DNA from: Polaribacter litorisediminis
GTDB lineage: Bacteria > Bacteroidota > Bacteroidia > Flavobacteriales > Flavobacteriaceae
NCBI RefSeq assembly: GCF_019968605.1
Contig: NZ_CP082966.1
Span: 2,965,501 to 3,029,500, forward strand
DNA: 64,000 nucleotides
Direction of reading: 5' to 3'
Positions within the stretch are counted from its first letter, which is position 1, and each line of letters starts with the position of its first letter. Positions 17,654 to 24,599 of this stretch are shown piece by piece. The notes under the pieces are model-generated. The model saw only the letters and a program-made list of their open reading frames with translations, was not told the DNA's origin and made no database searches. A program made the translations under genes and the position numbers.

Positions 17654-17700
17654 ATTACGCCCTGTAAAGTTAATTGCAAGCAATATTACATGGCCATATT

Positions 17701-18054
17701 TTAAAGAGTTCTTTTTCTCACGATTAGTATTTCATCATACGAAAAAGACATCCAACCAAAATCATAAACCCAGTAAAACGTTTTATTATTGCTATTTACA
17801 TGCCAATGAGTGTTGTATTTAAAATTGAATTTCTTTTTTTCTAAAATTATTCGAGATACTTTTTTTTGCAAAATATTTTTCCCCAAAACTTCTAACAATA
17901 TAGATCGATTTCTGTGTAAAATAGTATCAATATCCTTTACGGCAATAGCAGTAACTTTTCTTAAATTAACATGATAATAATTTTTACAGCGTTGTGAGCA
18001 AAATTTCTTATCGCTTCTTCCCTTTACTAATTTATTACAGATTTTACATTTCAT
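17701..18054 (-). CDS. Small zinc-ribbon protein beside the recombinase
   Basis: A 117-residue basic protein beginning MKCKICNKLVKGRSDKKFCS, followed by QRCKNYYH: CxxC and CxxxC pairs 15 residues apart, a treble-clef or zinc-ribbon of the DUF2116 kind. The rest (about residues 30-117) is rich in Lys and aromatic residues, with no known motif (KDIDTILHRNRSILLEVLG, WVYDFGWMSFSYDEILIVRK). It is divergent from the tyrosine recombinase gene, with 131 bases between their starts, and lies inside the inverted-repeat bracket. A DNA-binding or accessory role next to the recombinase is inferred only from position. It looks real: good codon use, metal ligands and a complete frame. Confidence 0.75.
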   Translation of the reverse strand: MKCKICNKLVKGRSDKKFCSQRCKNYYHVNLRKVTAIAVKDIDTILHRNRSILLEVLGKNILQKKVSRIILEKKKFNFKYNTHWHVNSNNKTFYWVYDFGWMSFSYDEILIVRKRTL

Positions 18055-18158
18055 AGTCTCTGTAAAGATATGTTTTTTAGATTATTGTGAATTAGCCGTT
18101 TTTAACGGTTAAAATACTACTGCCTTTACATCAACAATATAATCATACTATTATCTAC

Positions 18159-18166
18159 TATATTTG
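18159..18166 (+). promoter_or_regulatory. Candidate -7 box of the recombinase gene
   Basis: TATATTTG fits TAnnTTTG and lies 20 bases before the recombinase ATG; no TTG at the expected distance. Confidence 0.4.
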
Positions 18167-18185
18167 GTATTCTAAGTATAAAATT

Positions 18186-19298
18186 ATGCAACATATACCC
18201 ATTATTTACCAACCTTTAAAAAATGCTAAAAGAATTAAGGTATATATTCCTTATGAATTAAAGGAATTACGGATTGCTTTTAAGAAGCTAAACACTACTT
18301 TTTGGCATCCTAATCAAAAATTATGGTCTATTATGTACACCCAAGAAAACGTTACATTGTTAAAAAAATTATTTGGAAAAAATTATAAAACAGTAAATGG
18401 TGTAACACCAACCCCAATTGAAAAAATACCTTTAAATAAGTATGCATCAGAACAACTTTTTAGGTTGGAAAAAGTCCTAGTTTTAAAAAAGTATAGCGCT
18501 TCAAGTATTCGTACTTACAAAAACATGTTTTCGGTGTTTTTGACTAAGTTCTCCAGTAGAGACATAAATCTTGTAACTAAAGAGGAAATAGAAGGTTTTG
18601 TTTATGAGTTAATTACAAAAAATAAAATCAGCGAAAGCTATCAAAATCAAATTATAAACGCCATAAAGGCATACTATGAACATGTTCTAAAACTGCCAAG
18701 AGAATACTATGAAATTCAGCGTCCTAAAAAGTCTGTTAGTATTCCTAATGTTTTAAGTAAAGAAGAAGTTTTAAAAATTTTACAACATCCTCAAAACATC
18801 AAACACAAAGCTATTTTATGGACAATATATAGTGCCGGACTTAGAATTTCTGAAGTCCTAAATTTAAGAATAACAGACATTCATTCGAAAGAAGGGTACT
18901 TGTTTATAAAAGATAGCAAAGGCAAAAAAGATCGAAAGACTATTTTATCTGATTATCTAGTACAATTATTGAGAGCCTATTATAAAAATGAAAAACCCTC
19001 CTATTGGCTTTTTGAGGGTCAGACCGGAGGAAAGTATAGCACTACTAGTGTTCGAGCTATCTTTAGAAAGGCTGTAAAAGAAACTGATTCCAATCCTTGG
19101 GCAACCGTGCATACACTTCGCCATTCTTTTGCCACGCATTGTATCGAAGACAATATAAACTTAAGATATTTGCAAAATATGTTAGGACATAGCTCTCCAA
19201 AAACAACAGAAATTTATACCAAAACCATTCATATAAATAAAAAAAACATAAAAAGTCCTTTGGATAGGTTACTAGAAAAGACTAATTTTAAAACTTAG
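18186..19298 (+). CDS. Tyrosine recombinase, candidate cassette integrase
   Basis: A 370-residue tyrosine site-specific recombinase. The catalytic set is complete: Arg220 (YSAGLRISEVLNL), Lys in DSKGKKDR (about 245-248), His309 and Arg312 (HTLRHSFATH), His335 (MLGHSS) and Tyr344 (TTEIYTK). A SAM-like core-binding domain spans about 82-175. The first 70 residues are an extra domain (IKVYIPYELKELRIAFKKLN, FWHPNQKLWSI) resembling the HARP-like arm seen on some Bacteroidota integrases. The insertion between the second and third catalytic patches that marks IntI integron integrases is absent. Its stop is followed within 65 bases by an attI-like site and a cassette run in the same orientation, so I infer that it recombines those sites. 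It could instead be a XerC/D-like enzyme that merely lies nearby. Confidence 0.9.
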   Translation: MQHIPIIYQPLKNAKRIKVYIPYELKELRIAFKKLNTTFWHPNQKLWSIMYTQENVTLLKKLFGKNYKTVNGVTPTPIEKIPLNKYASEQLFRLEKVLVLKKYSASSIRTYKNMFSVFLTKFSSRDINLVTKEEIEGFVYELITKNKISESYQNQIINAIKAYYEHVLKLPREYYEIQRPKKSVSIPNVLSKEEVLKILQHPQNIKHKAILWTIYSAGLRISEVLNLRITDIHSKEGYLFIKDSKGKKDRKTILSDYLVQLLRAYYKNEKPSYWLFEGQTGGKYSTTSVRAIFRKAVKETDSNPWATVHTLRHSFATHCIEDNINLRYLQNMLGHSSPKTTEIYTKTIHINKKNIKSPLDRLLEKTNFKT

Positions 19299-19362
19299 AA
19301 TATATATGCGATATATCAACAATGCGCATATACAATTGTTGGCAACAATTAAAACGAAACCT
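19299..19362 (+). other. attI-like recombination site
   Basis: Between the recombinase stop and the first cassette gene are two dyads: TATATGCG/CGCATATA (19303-19332) and a perfect AATTGTTG-G-CAACAATT (19334-19350) containing the core GTTGGCA. The stretch CATATACAAT just before the core is nearly the same as that before the right core of the site at 23504-23640. A single core beside the integrase is what an integron attI looks like; function is inferred. Confidence 0.55.
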
Positions 19363-20385
19363 ATGAACAGAACATTACACATTCATAAAAATTTAACAAC
19401 ATTTGGAATACCAATATTGATTATTGGAATGATGATAATCCTTGCGAAATCATCGATTTTTATAACAAATCCTGATGTACTCTCGATTGGAATTACGTTC
19501 GACTTATTATTGACAGTCCCTGTCATCTACTTTATGCTTCTCAGAAAAACGAGTATTCCAAAGACAACTGTCGTACCTTTTTTAATTATCGGAATGGTAG
19601 TCTGTTCCTTAATACTACCGATAGAAAATCAATATTATCTAGACCTTTTTAAGACTTGGATGTTTCCAGTAGTTGAGTTATCGATAGTGTTATATATCAT
19701 ATATAATGTTACCATAACAATAAAGGGATATAGAGTAAATAAAAGTGATGAAGTTGACTTTTTCAAGGCACTAAAAAGCACTTGTTACGAAATACTTCCA
19801 AAAAGATTAGTTATTCCTGTAGTGACAGAAGTTGCTGTTTTCTATTATGGATTTATTTATTGGAAAAAAAGGAAGCTTAAGGAAAATGAATTCTCTTACC
19901 ATAAAGACAGTGGAACAGTTTCATTACTAATTGCAATAATTTTCGTTATTGCTGTAGAAACTGTTGTTCTGCACATTCTTCTTCAAAAATGGAATGATAC
20001 GGTTGCTTGGATTTTGACTTTTTTGAGCATTTATTCTGGAATTCAGCTTCTTGGTTTTCTAAAATCATTGTCTAAAAGACCAATATTAATTAAAGATAAA
20101 AAACTGTATCTGAAATATGGAATAATGAACGAAACAACTATCGATTTAAATAGTATCGACAATATTGAGATTTCGTCAAAAGATATAGAACTCAACAAGG
20201 AAACACGCAAACTATCATTTTTGGGAGAATTAGAAAGCCACAATATCATTATTAGGTTGAAGCAAGAAAACGAACTGACAGGATTATACGGAATTAAACG
20301 TAAGTACAAGAATTTAGCCTTACACGTTGACGAGAAAAATGAATTTGTGAACCGAATAAACAACGCCTTACAACAATGGCAATAA
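19363..20385 (+). CDS. Cassette 1: multi-pass membrane protein, unknown function
   Basis: I do not recognise the family. From the ATG at 19363 (MNRTLHIHKNL) the protein has 340 residues; the longer frame from 19306 would start inside the attI-like site. There are about seven hydrophobic segments: near 10-28, 38-55, 65-85, 95-115, 155-170, 185-205 and 210-235. A soluble C-terminal domain of about 100 residues follows (ILIKDKKLYLKYGIMNETTIDLNSIDNIEIS), whose strand pattern resembles a bacterial PH-like domain. The stop codon lies inside the left arm of the next attC-like site, as in integron cassettes. It is the cassette nearest the recombinase, the place of newest insertions in classical integrons. 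Confidence 0.75.
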   Translation: MNRTLHIHKNLTTFGIPILIIGMMIILAKSSIFITNPDVLSIGITFDLLLTVPVIYFMLLRKTSIPKTTVVPFLIIGMVVCSLILPIENQYYLDLFKTWMFPVVELSIVLYIIYNVTITIKGYRVNKSDEVDFFKALKSTCYEILPKRLVIPVVTEVAVFYYGFIYWKKRKLKENEFSYHKDSGTVSLLIAIIFVIAVETVVLHILLQKWNDTVAWILTFLSIYSGIQLLGFLKSLSKRPILIKDKKLYLKYGIMNETTIDLNSIDNIEISSKDIELNKETRKLSFLGELESHNIIIRLKQENELTGLYGIKRKYKNLALHVDEKNEFVNRINNALQQWQ

Positions 20386-20501
20386 GTTATTGTTTGTTCT
20401 AGCCTACTTACGTAAACACTCGCGGATTTTCTATTCGGTTTTAATTTGCTAGATTGGGTGACTAAAACACGCAACAAACCATATATAAACATCTTGGCAT
20501 C
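20371..20501 (+). other. attC-like site 1 (degenerate cores)
   Basis: It starts at ACAACAATGGCAATAAG, overlapping the stop of cassette 1, and ends at CTTGGCAT. It shares TTTGTTCTAGCCTACTT with site 2 and ACACGCAAC with sites 2 and 3. Inner arms GTTTGTT and AACAAAC pair. The cores deviate from TGCCAAC/GTTGGCA, so this is the weakest of the set. Confidence 0.6.
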
Positions 20502-20566
20502 AATATTCCAAAACCGCAACAGTCGAACACAAATTCAATTTTTTGTAAAACAAAACATATTTTAAA

Positions 20567-21475
20567 ATGAAAAATCTGATTTATGGGATTACAATGTTAG
20601 CACTATTTTCTTCTTGTAAAAAAGAGGTCGAAAAAGTAATACAAGAAAATAAAAAATCAGAGGTAATAAATTCAATTTCAGTACCAAATTCATTTATTGG
20701 TAAGCACAAAACAAGAGCTATGGTTTTAGGTGTTTTCCATTTTCATAATCCTGGTTTAGATAGTTATAAGGAGAAATTCGCTTTTAATATTCTCGAAGAA
20801 AAAAGGCAAAAGGAATTAGATATTCTTTTAGATAAAATTGCCAAATATAAACCAACCAAAATCTTAATCGAATGGCCTCGAATAAAGATGGACAGTATTA
20901 CGAATGTACAATATCAAAATTATCTTAATGGGTCATTTAAGCTTGATGATAAAAAAAATGAAATCTATCAAATTGGTTTCAAGCTTGCAAAAAAATTAGG
21001 CCATAATAAAATTTATTGTTCCGATGCTTCCGCAGATTGGTTCGGAGCTGAATTGGATTGGGACAATTATGACCGAAATGCTTATTTAAAAGCCAAAGGG
21101 CAATATGAAAAAAGCAAGCGTTATGATTACGATTCGTTTTATGAACTCAGTGATTCGTTAAAGTCTGTTCAGACGTTAACTGAACATCTAGCCTTAGATA
21201 ACAAACTTGAAAATAGATTAAAAGACCATCAAGCCTACCTTACCGAAGTTGTTTTAGAAGGTGCTGGAGACACTTATATAGGGTCCGATGCAGTTGCAAG
21301 GTGGTATAGGAGAAATCTGAGAATTTTTGCAAATGCATACGATTTTACAAATTTTGATAAAGAAGAAAGACTTTTGCTTATCTATGGTTCAGGACACGTT
21401 TGGCAATTAAGACAACTATTTACAGATTCACCAGATTTTGATTATGTCGAGGCAAACGATTATCTGAAAGAATAA
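20567..21475 (+). CDS. Cassette 2a: DUF5694-type lipoprotein
   Basis: A 302-residue lipoprotein with lipobox FSSC (Cys17). The body looks like the DUF5694 family, distantly of the TraB/TIKI/erythromycin-esterase-like fold: VLGVFHFHNPGLD near residue 52, KPTKILIEWPRIK near 105, and close to the end LLLIYGSGHVWQLRQL. Paired His and Glu residues in these motifs suggest a metal-dependent hydrolase, but no reaction is known. It is the first gene after attC-like site 1 and is followed 64 bases later by another lipoprotein gene without an attC-like site between them, so both may ride on one two-gene cassette. Confidence 0.75.
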   Translation: MKNLIYGITMLALFSSCKKEVEKVIQENKKSEVINSISVPNSFIGKHKTRAMVLGVFHFHNPGLDSYKEKFAFNILEEKRQKELDILLDKIAKYKPTKILIEWPRIKMDSITNVQYQNYLNGSFKLDDKKNEIYQIGFKLAKKLGHNKIYCSDASADWFGAELDWDNYDRNAYLKAKGQYEKSKRYDYDSFYELSDSLKSVQTLTEHLALDNKLENRLKDHQAYLTEVVLEGAGDTYIGSDAVARWYRRNLRIFANAYDFTNFDKEERLLLIYGSGHVWQLRQLFTDSPDFDYVEANDYLKE

Positions 21476-21539
21476 ATACTGTTACCAAAAAAGAAGTAAC
21501 AAACCTGTATATCGATCGTCTTGTAAGAAAGAATATAAA

Positions 21540-22622
21540 ATGATGACCAAAAATATTTACCAAATAATACTTTTAGTTTTAGTGATTTCATTTTCGGGAT
21601 GTAAAAAAGAAAAGGTATACGAAAATCCAATTTCTGAAAATATTACATTTAAAAACATTAAGGATAACATAACACTTTCTGGAACACTATCAATACCAAG
21701 CAAAGATGGAATTTTTCCCGCGGTAGTTTTGATAAGTGGAAATGGAGAACACAATAGAAATGAAGAATTTGGAAATTTCAAACCCTTTTTAGATATTTCG
21801 AATTACTTGACAAAACAAGGAATTGCTGTTTTGAGATATGACAAAAGAGGAGTAGGAGAATCGACAGGTAATTACGATTCAGCCAATTCTTTTGATTTTG
21901 CAAATGACGTAACTTCTGCAATTGAATATTTGCTTACAAGAGAAGGAATTAAAAAGAATAAAATTGGTTTAATTGGTCATAGCGAGGGTGGTTTAATTGC
22001 ACCAATAGTCGCTTCTCAATCTTCAAATGTAGCTTTTATTGTTTCTTTAGCAGGACCGAGCTTATCTGGCGACAAAATATTATTATCGCAACAAAAAGCT
22101 ATTGCTTTAGCAACAGGTACAGATAAATCAGAAGTCAATAAAAATCAAAAATTAAATCGAGATGCTTTTGAGATAGTCAATCTTTACAAAGACGGAGATA
22201 CCTTGAGAAAAAAAATGACTGAATACATTGAAAAAATGTCCTTAAATGACCCTGATAAGCCTGAAAATATGACTTATGATGAATATGTTAATGCTCAAGT
22301 AAATAGTATTTTAAGACCTTGGATGGTAAATTTTTTAAGGTACAATCCTAAAAAATATATTGAGCAAGTTCAAGTTCCAGTTCTAGCTCTAAATGGAACA
22401 AAAGATTTGCAAGTTTTGGCTTCTGAAAACTTACCAGAATGGAAAAGAATTTTAGAAAGTTCAGGCAATAAAAATGTAACAATAAAAGAATTGCAAAATC
22501 TAAATCATTTATTCCAAACTTGTGAAACTGGTCAGCCAGATGAATATGAAAAACTTAACGAATCCTTTTCTGTAATAGCAATGAGCGAAATAAGCAAATG
22601 GATTAAAAAACAAACAAAATAA
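21540..22622 (+). CDS. Cassette 2b: alpha/beta-hydrolase lipoprotein
   Basis: A 360-residue exported lipoprotein (lipobox FSGC, Cys21) with an alpha/beta-hydrolase domain of the dienelactone hydrolase/acylaminoacyl-peptidase-like type. The strand-oxyanion segment is PAVVLISGNGEHNRNE, the nucleophile elbow GHSEGG (near residue 154), the acid region LALNGTKDLQV and the histidine LNHLFQ near residue 322. The substrate is unknown; a small ester or peptide outside the cytoplasm is the usual guess. Its stop is only two bases before the left core of attC-like site 2, which argues strongly that it is cassette cargo. Confidence 0.85.
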   Translation: MMTKNIYQIILLVLVISFSGCKKEKVYENPISENITFKNIKDNITLSGTLSIPSKDGIFPAVVLISGNGEHNRNEEFGNFKPFLDISNYLTKQGIAVLRYDKRGVGESTGNYDSANSFDFANDVTSAIEYLLTREGIKKNKIGLIGHSEGGLIAPIVASQSSNVAFIVSLAGPSLSGDKILLSQQKAIALATGTDKSEVNKNQKLNRDAFEIVNLYKDGDTLRKKMTEYIEKMSLNDPDKPENMTYDEYVNAQVNSILRPWMVNFLRYNPKKYIEQVQVPVLALNGTKDLQVLASENLPEWKRILESSGNKNVTIKELQNLNHLFQTCETGQPDEYEKLNESFSVIAMSEISKWIKKQTK

Positions 22623-22624
22623 CT

Positions 22625-22757
22625 GTTGCCAACAATGGCTATAAGTAATTGCTTGTTCTCGCCTACTTTAGAAATTCCTTCGGAATTTCCAACTTGGTGT
22701 GTACTTGCAAAGTTAAGTGCTAATCCACGCAACTACTCATAGCCTAGACCGTTGCCA
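22625..22757 (+). other. attC-like site 2
   Basis: This is the clearest site. The left core is GTTGCCAAC (22625-22633) and the left arm GGCTATAAGTAATTGC (22637-22652). It pairs with the right arm GCAACTACTCATAGCC (22729-22744), and the right core GTTGCCA (22751-22757) follows CTAGACC. The loop holds a GAAATTCC-TTC-GGAATTTC hairpin (22671-22689). Confidence 0.75.
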
Positions 22758-22789
22758 TTCATTGCGGAACGCACTCAAAACTGAAAAAA

Positions 22790-22999
22790 ATGAAAGAAAG
22801 TAATAAGAAAATTTTATACTACTTAGCATTATTAGTTAGTATTATTCTTTTAATAAAAAGTATTTGCGAACTTGATTTTGAAAATTTAAGTAATGGTCCA
22901 TTTTCTAATATAATTTCTTATGCTTTTTTTACATTAGTTTTTTTAAGGTTAATTAAAGAACAAAAAGAAAAACTAAAATCTCACTCAAATTCGGAATGA
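22790..22999 (+). CDS. Cassette 3a: small membrane protein
   Basis: A 69-residue protein with two hydrophobic segments (about 8-25 and 38-58) and a charged C-terminus (LIKEQKEKLKSHSNSE). No family is recognised. It starts 33 bases after the right core of attC-like site 2, in the cassette orientation, and a second small membrane-protein gene follows after 115 bases without a site between them. Confidence 0.55.
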   Translation: MKESNKKILYYLALLVSIILLIKSICELDFENLSNGPFSNIISYAFFTLVFLRLIKEQKEKLKSHSNSE

Positions 23000-23114
23000 A
23001 AATGACATCTGAATTTTTAGCTTGTTTACGGAATCGGATTCTGAATTTAAAACCAAACTTTATACGGAATTTAGCAAGTTGCGGAGTTTCTCACTCAAAC
23101 GGAATTGATAAACT

Positions 23115-23468
23115 ATGAATAAAGCAGAAATTAAACGGAATAAATTAAAGTCTGTTTTTAAAAACAACTCTTGGTTTCTTTGGGTTATTCCATTGTTTAT
23201 AATTGTGAGTTATACAAATGGAATAGAATCTGGATTATACATCTCTGGAATAATGATTTCAGGAATTGCATTGGGAATAATTATTCCGATTATAATAGGT
23301 GCATTTTCAAGAAAATACAAATTGAAAACAATTTATGGAGAAATAATAATTTTCCTAATTTCTACATCTTTTCTATATTTCTATATTCCTGACAAAAGAC
23401 TTTTGGCATTTATGATACCGTTTAGTATTCCAATGATAATAATCGGACTTTTAAATTTAAGAAAATAA
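23115..23468 (+). CDS. Cassette 3b: four-pass membrane protein
   Basis: A 117-residue protein with a basic N-terminus (MNKAEIKRNKLKSVFK) and four hydrophobic segments filling the rest. No motif or family is recognised. Its stop is 36 bases before attC-like site 3. Short multi-pass proteins of unknown role are common integron cargo, but a function cannot be read here. Confidence 0.6.
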   Translation: MNKAEIKRNKLKSVFKNNSWFLWVIPLFIIVSYTNGIESGLYISGIMISGIALGIIIPIIIGAFSRKYKLKTIYGEIIIFLISTSFLYFYIPDKRLLAFMIPFSIPMIIIGLLNLRK

Positions 23469-23503
23469 ACTCGCGACTGAATTTAAGTAAAAGAAAAAAC
23501 AAC

Positions 23504-23640
23504 GAAATGGCAACACCGTATATAAAAAATTGCTAGTTTTAGTTAAACCAAAGTAAGTTGCTCGTTTGCTAGCTTCTGATTTTCCTTCGGAAAATCCTCG
23601 CACACAAACACGCAACTTTCCATATACAATCACGTTGGCA
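23504..23640 (+). other. attC-like site 3
   Basis: The left part AATGGCAACACCGTATATAA is followed by AAAAATTGC; the right part is ACACGCAACTTTCCATATAC and then AATCACGTTGGCA. The arms pair (GTATA...TTGC with GCAAC...TATAC). The loop has GATTTTCC-TTC-GGAAAATC, a hairpin with the same CCTTCGG cap as site 2 but different stem bases. The right core GTTGGCA is at 23634-23640. Confidence 0.72.
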
Positions 23641-23667
23641 ACCATTACTCACTCATAATCTGAAAAT

Positions 23668-23946
23668 TTGAAAATAGTTAAATTCCATATTGAAAAAATA
23701 AAACCAAAAGAAGAAAGAATTGGAAAATACAATATGGAAGATGTATTTGAATTTAAAACAGTCGGAATTATAGGTTTTATAAAACATAAGAGAAGAAAAT
23801 GGAAACTAAAAGCTGTTGAATACTTCATAATTACTGATATTTATTTCTTTTGGAAAGGTTTAGAATTAAGTAATAGAATTGCTATAATAGCTGTTATAAT
23901 TGGTATCATATTATATATTTTAGATAAAACTTATTTTTTAAAATAA
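23668..23946 (+). CDS. Cassette 4a: small single-pass membrane protein
   Basis: A 92-residue protein beginning at a TTG codon 28 bases after the right core of site 3 (MKIVKFHIEKIKPKEERIGK). An N-terminal charged domain of about 65 residues contains DVFEFKTVGIIGFIKHKRRK, and one transmembrane segment lies at about 68-88. No family is recognised. Its stop overlaps the start of the next gene (TAATG), so the two are translationally coupled. The start codon is uncertain: no ATG is available near it except the internal one at about residue 23. Confidence 0.5.
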   Translation: MKIVKFHIEKIKPKEERIGKYNMEDVFEFKTVGIIGFIKHKRRKWKLKAVEYFIITDIYFFWKGLELSNRIAIIAVIIGIILYILDKTYFLK

Positions 23947-24425
23947 TGAAAGAAACTTTAGAGTATAAAATATTAAAACACTTATCAGAAAACAATAATG
24001 GTAAATTAATTGACATTTCTGGAATAGAGGAAAAAAAAGAGAAATTAAAAAGTGTAATAAAGGATTTAAAAGAACGCGAATTTATAGAAACAGAACGACA
24101 TCCACCAACTGTTAAAATTAGTGGGAATTGGGTAAGTTCAGGAAATTCGGACAAGCCTGATAAATGTAAAATAAAGTTTTTAGGAACGGAATATTTAGAA
24201 TCTTTAAAACCCAAAACTATTCCAAACGATAGGAAATTATATTTAATACTTTTCATGGTTTTTAGCTGTATTGGTTCTTATGGAACTTATAAAACAATAT
24301 TCCCTAATGTTTCAGAGTCTGAATTTGAGAATTTAAATAGAAAATATGATTCCATAGTAAAATTGAATTTATTACCCATAGAAAAAAAGTTAGATAGCAC
24401 ATTAACTTCCAAAAGTCGTGAGTAA
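23946..24425 (+). CDS. Cassette 4b: winged-helix-like protein with a membrane segment
   Basis: A 159-residue protein. Residues 1-60 (LEYKILKHLSENNNGKLIDI, KSVIKDLKEREFIETERHPP) have the helix-helix-strand pattern of a small winged-helix domain. One transmembrane segment follows at about 98-117 (LYLILFMVFSCIGSYGTY), then a coiled-coil-like tail. It overlaps the preceding gene by one base. The pairing of a membrane protein with a membrane-tethered DNA-binding-like domain recalls small sensing modules, but nothing more can be said. The left core of attC-like site 4 is 44 bases downstream. Confidence 0.6.
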   Translation: MKETLEYKILKHLSENNNGKLIDISGIEEKKEKLKSVIKDLKEREFIETERHPPTVKISGNWVSSGNSDKPDKCKIKFLGTEYLESLKPKTIPNDRKLYLILFMVFSCIGSYGTYKTIFPNVSESEFENLNRKYDSIVKLNLLPIEKKLDSTLTSKSRE

Positions 24426-24468
24426 TTAAAAATAGTTTGAATTTATCAAAGGCGGACTGAAAAAAACG

Positions 24469-24599
24469 GTTGCCAACACCGTGTAAAAAAAATTGCTTAA
24501 TTATTGCTTTCATTTTGTTCATTGTTTTCTAATTTTATATATTTATAAATCGGAAAGTAAACGCTCATTTATAACGCAACTTTCCTTACACAAAACCGT
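24469..24599 (+). other. attC-like site 4, split by an IS1182-type insertion
   Basis: The left core is GTTGCCAAC (24469-24477) and the left arm GTGTAAAAAAAATTGC. The right arm ACGCAACTTTCCTTACAC is followed by AAAACCGT, where the IS begins. The core continues on the far side of the IS as CCGTTGGCA (26290-26298). Removing the IS and one CCGT copy restores ACCGTTGGCAAC. Confidence 0.72.

Noticed and set aside
20043..20519. Minus-strand 158-codon frame over cassette 1 and attC-like site 1
   Set aside because: It is antisense to the membrane-protein gene and crosses the site; no motif or start signal.
21476..21539. attC-like site between the two cassette 2 genes
   Set aside because: Only a small GTTAC/GTAAC hairpin (21481-21500) is present; no cores, no ACGCAAC and no long arms.
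22532..22732. Minus-strand frame across attC-like site 2
   Set aside because: It is antisense to the hydrolase gene and the recombination site; its composition follows the dyad sequence.
23000..23114. attC-like site between the two cassette 3 genes
   Set aside because: The stretch shows TTAGCTTG and TAGCAAGTTGC fragments but no GTTGGCA or TGCCAAC core and no convincing dyad.
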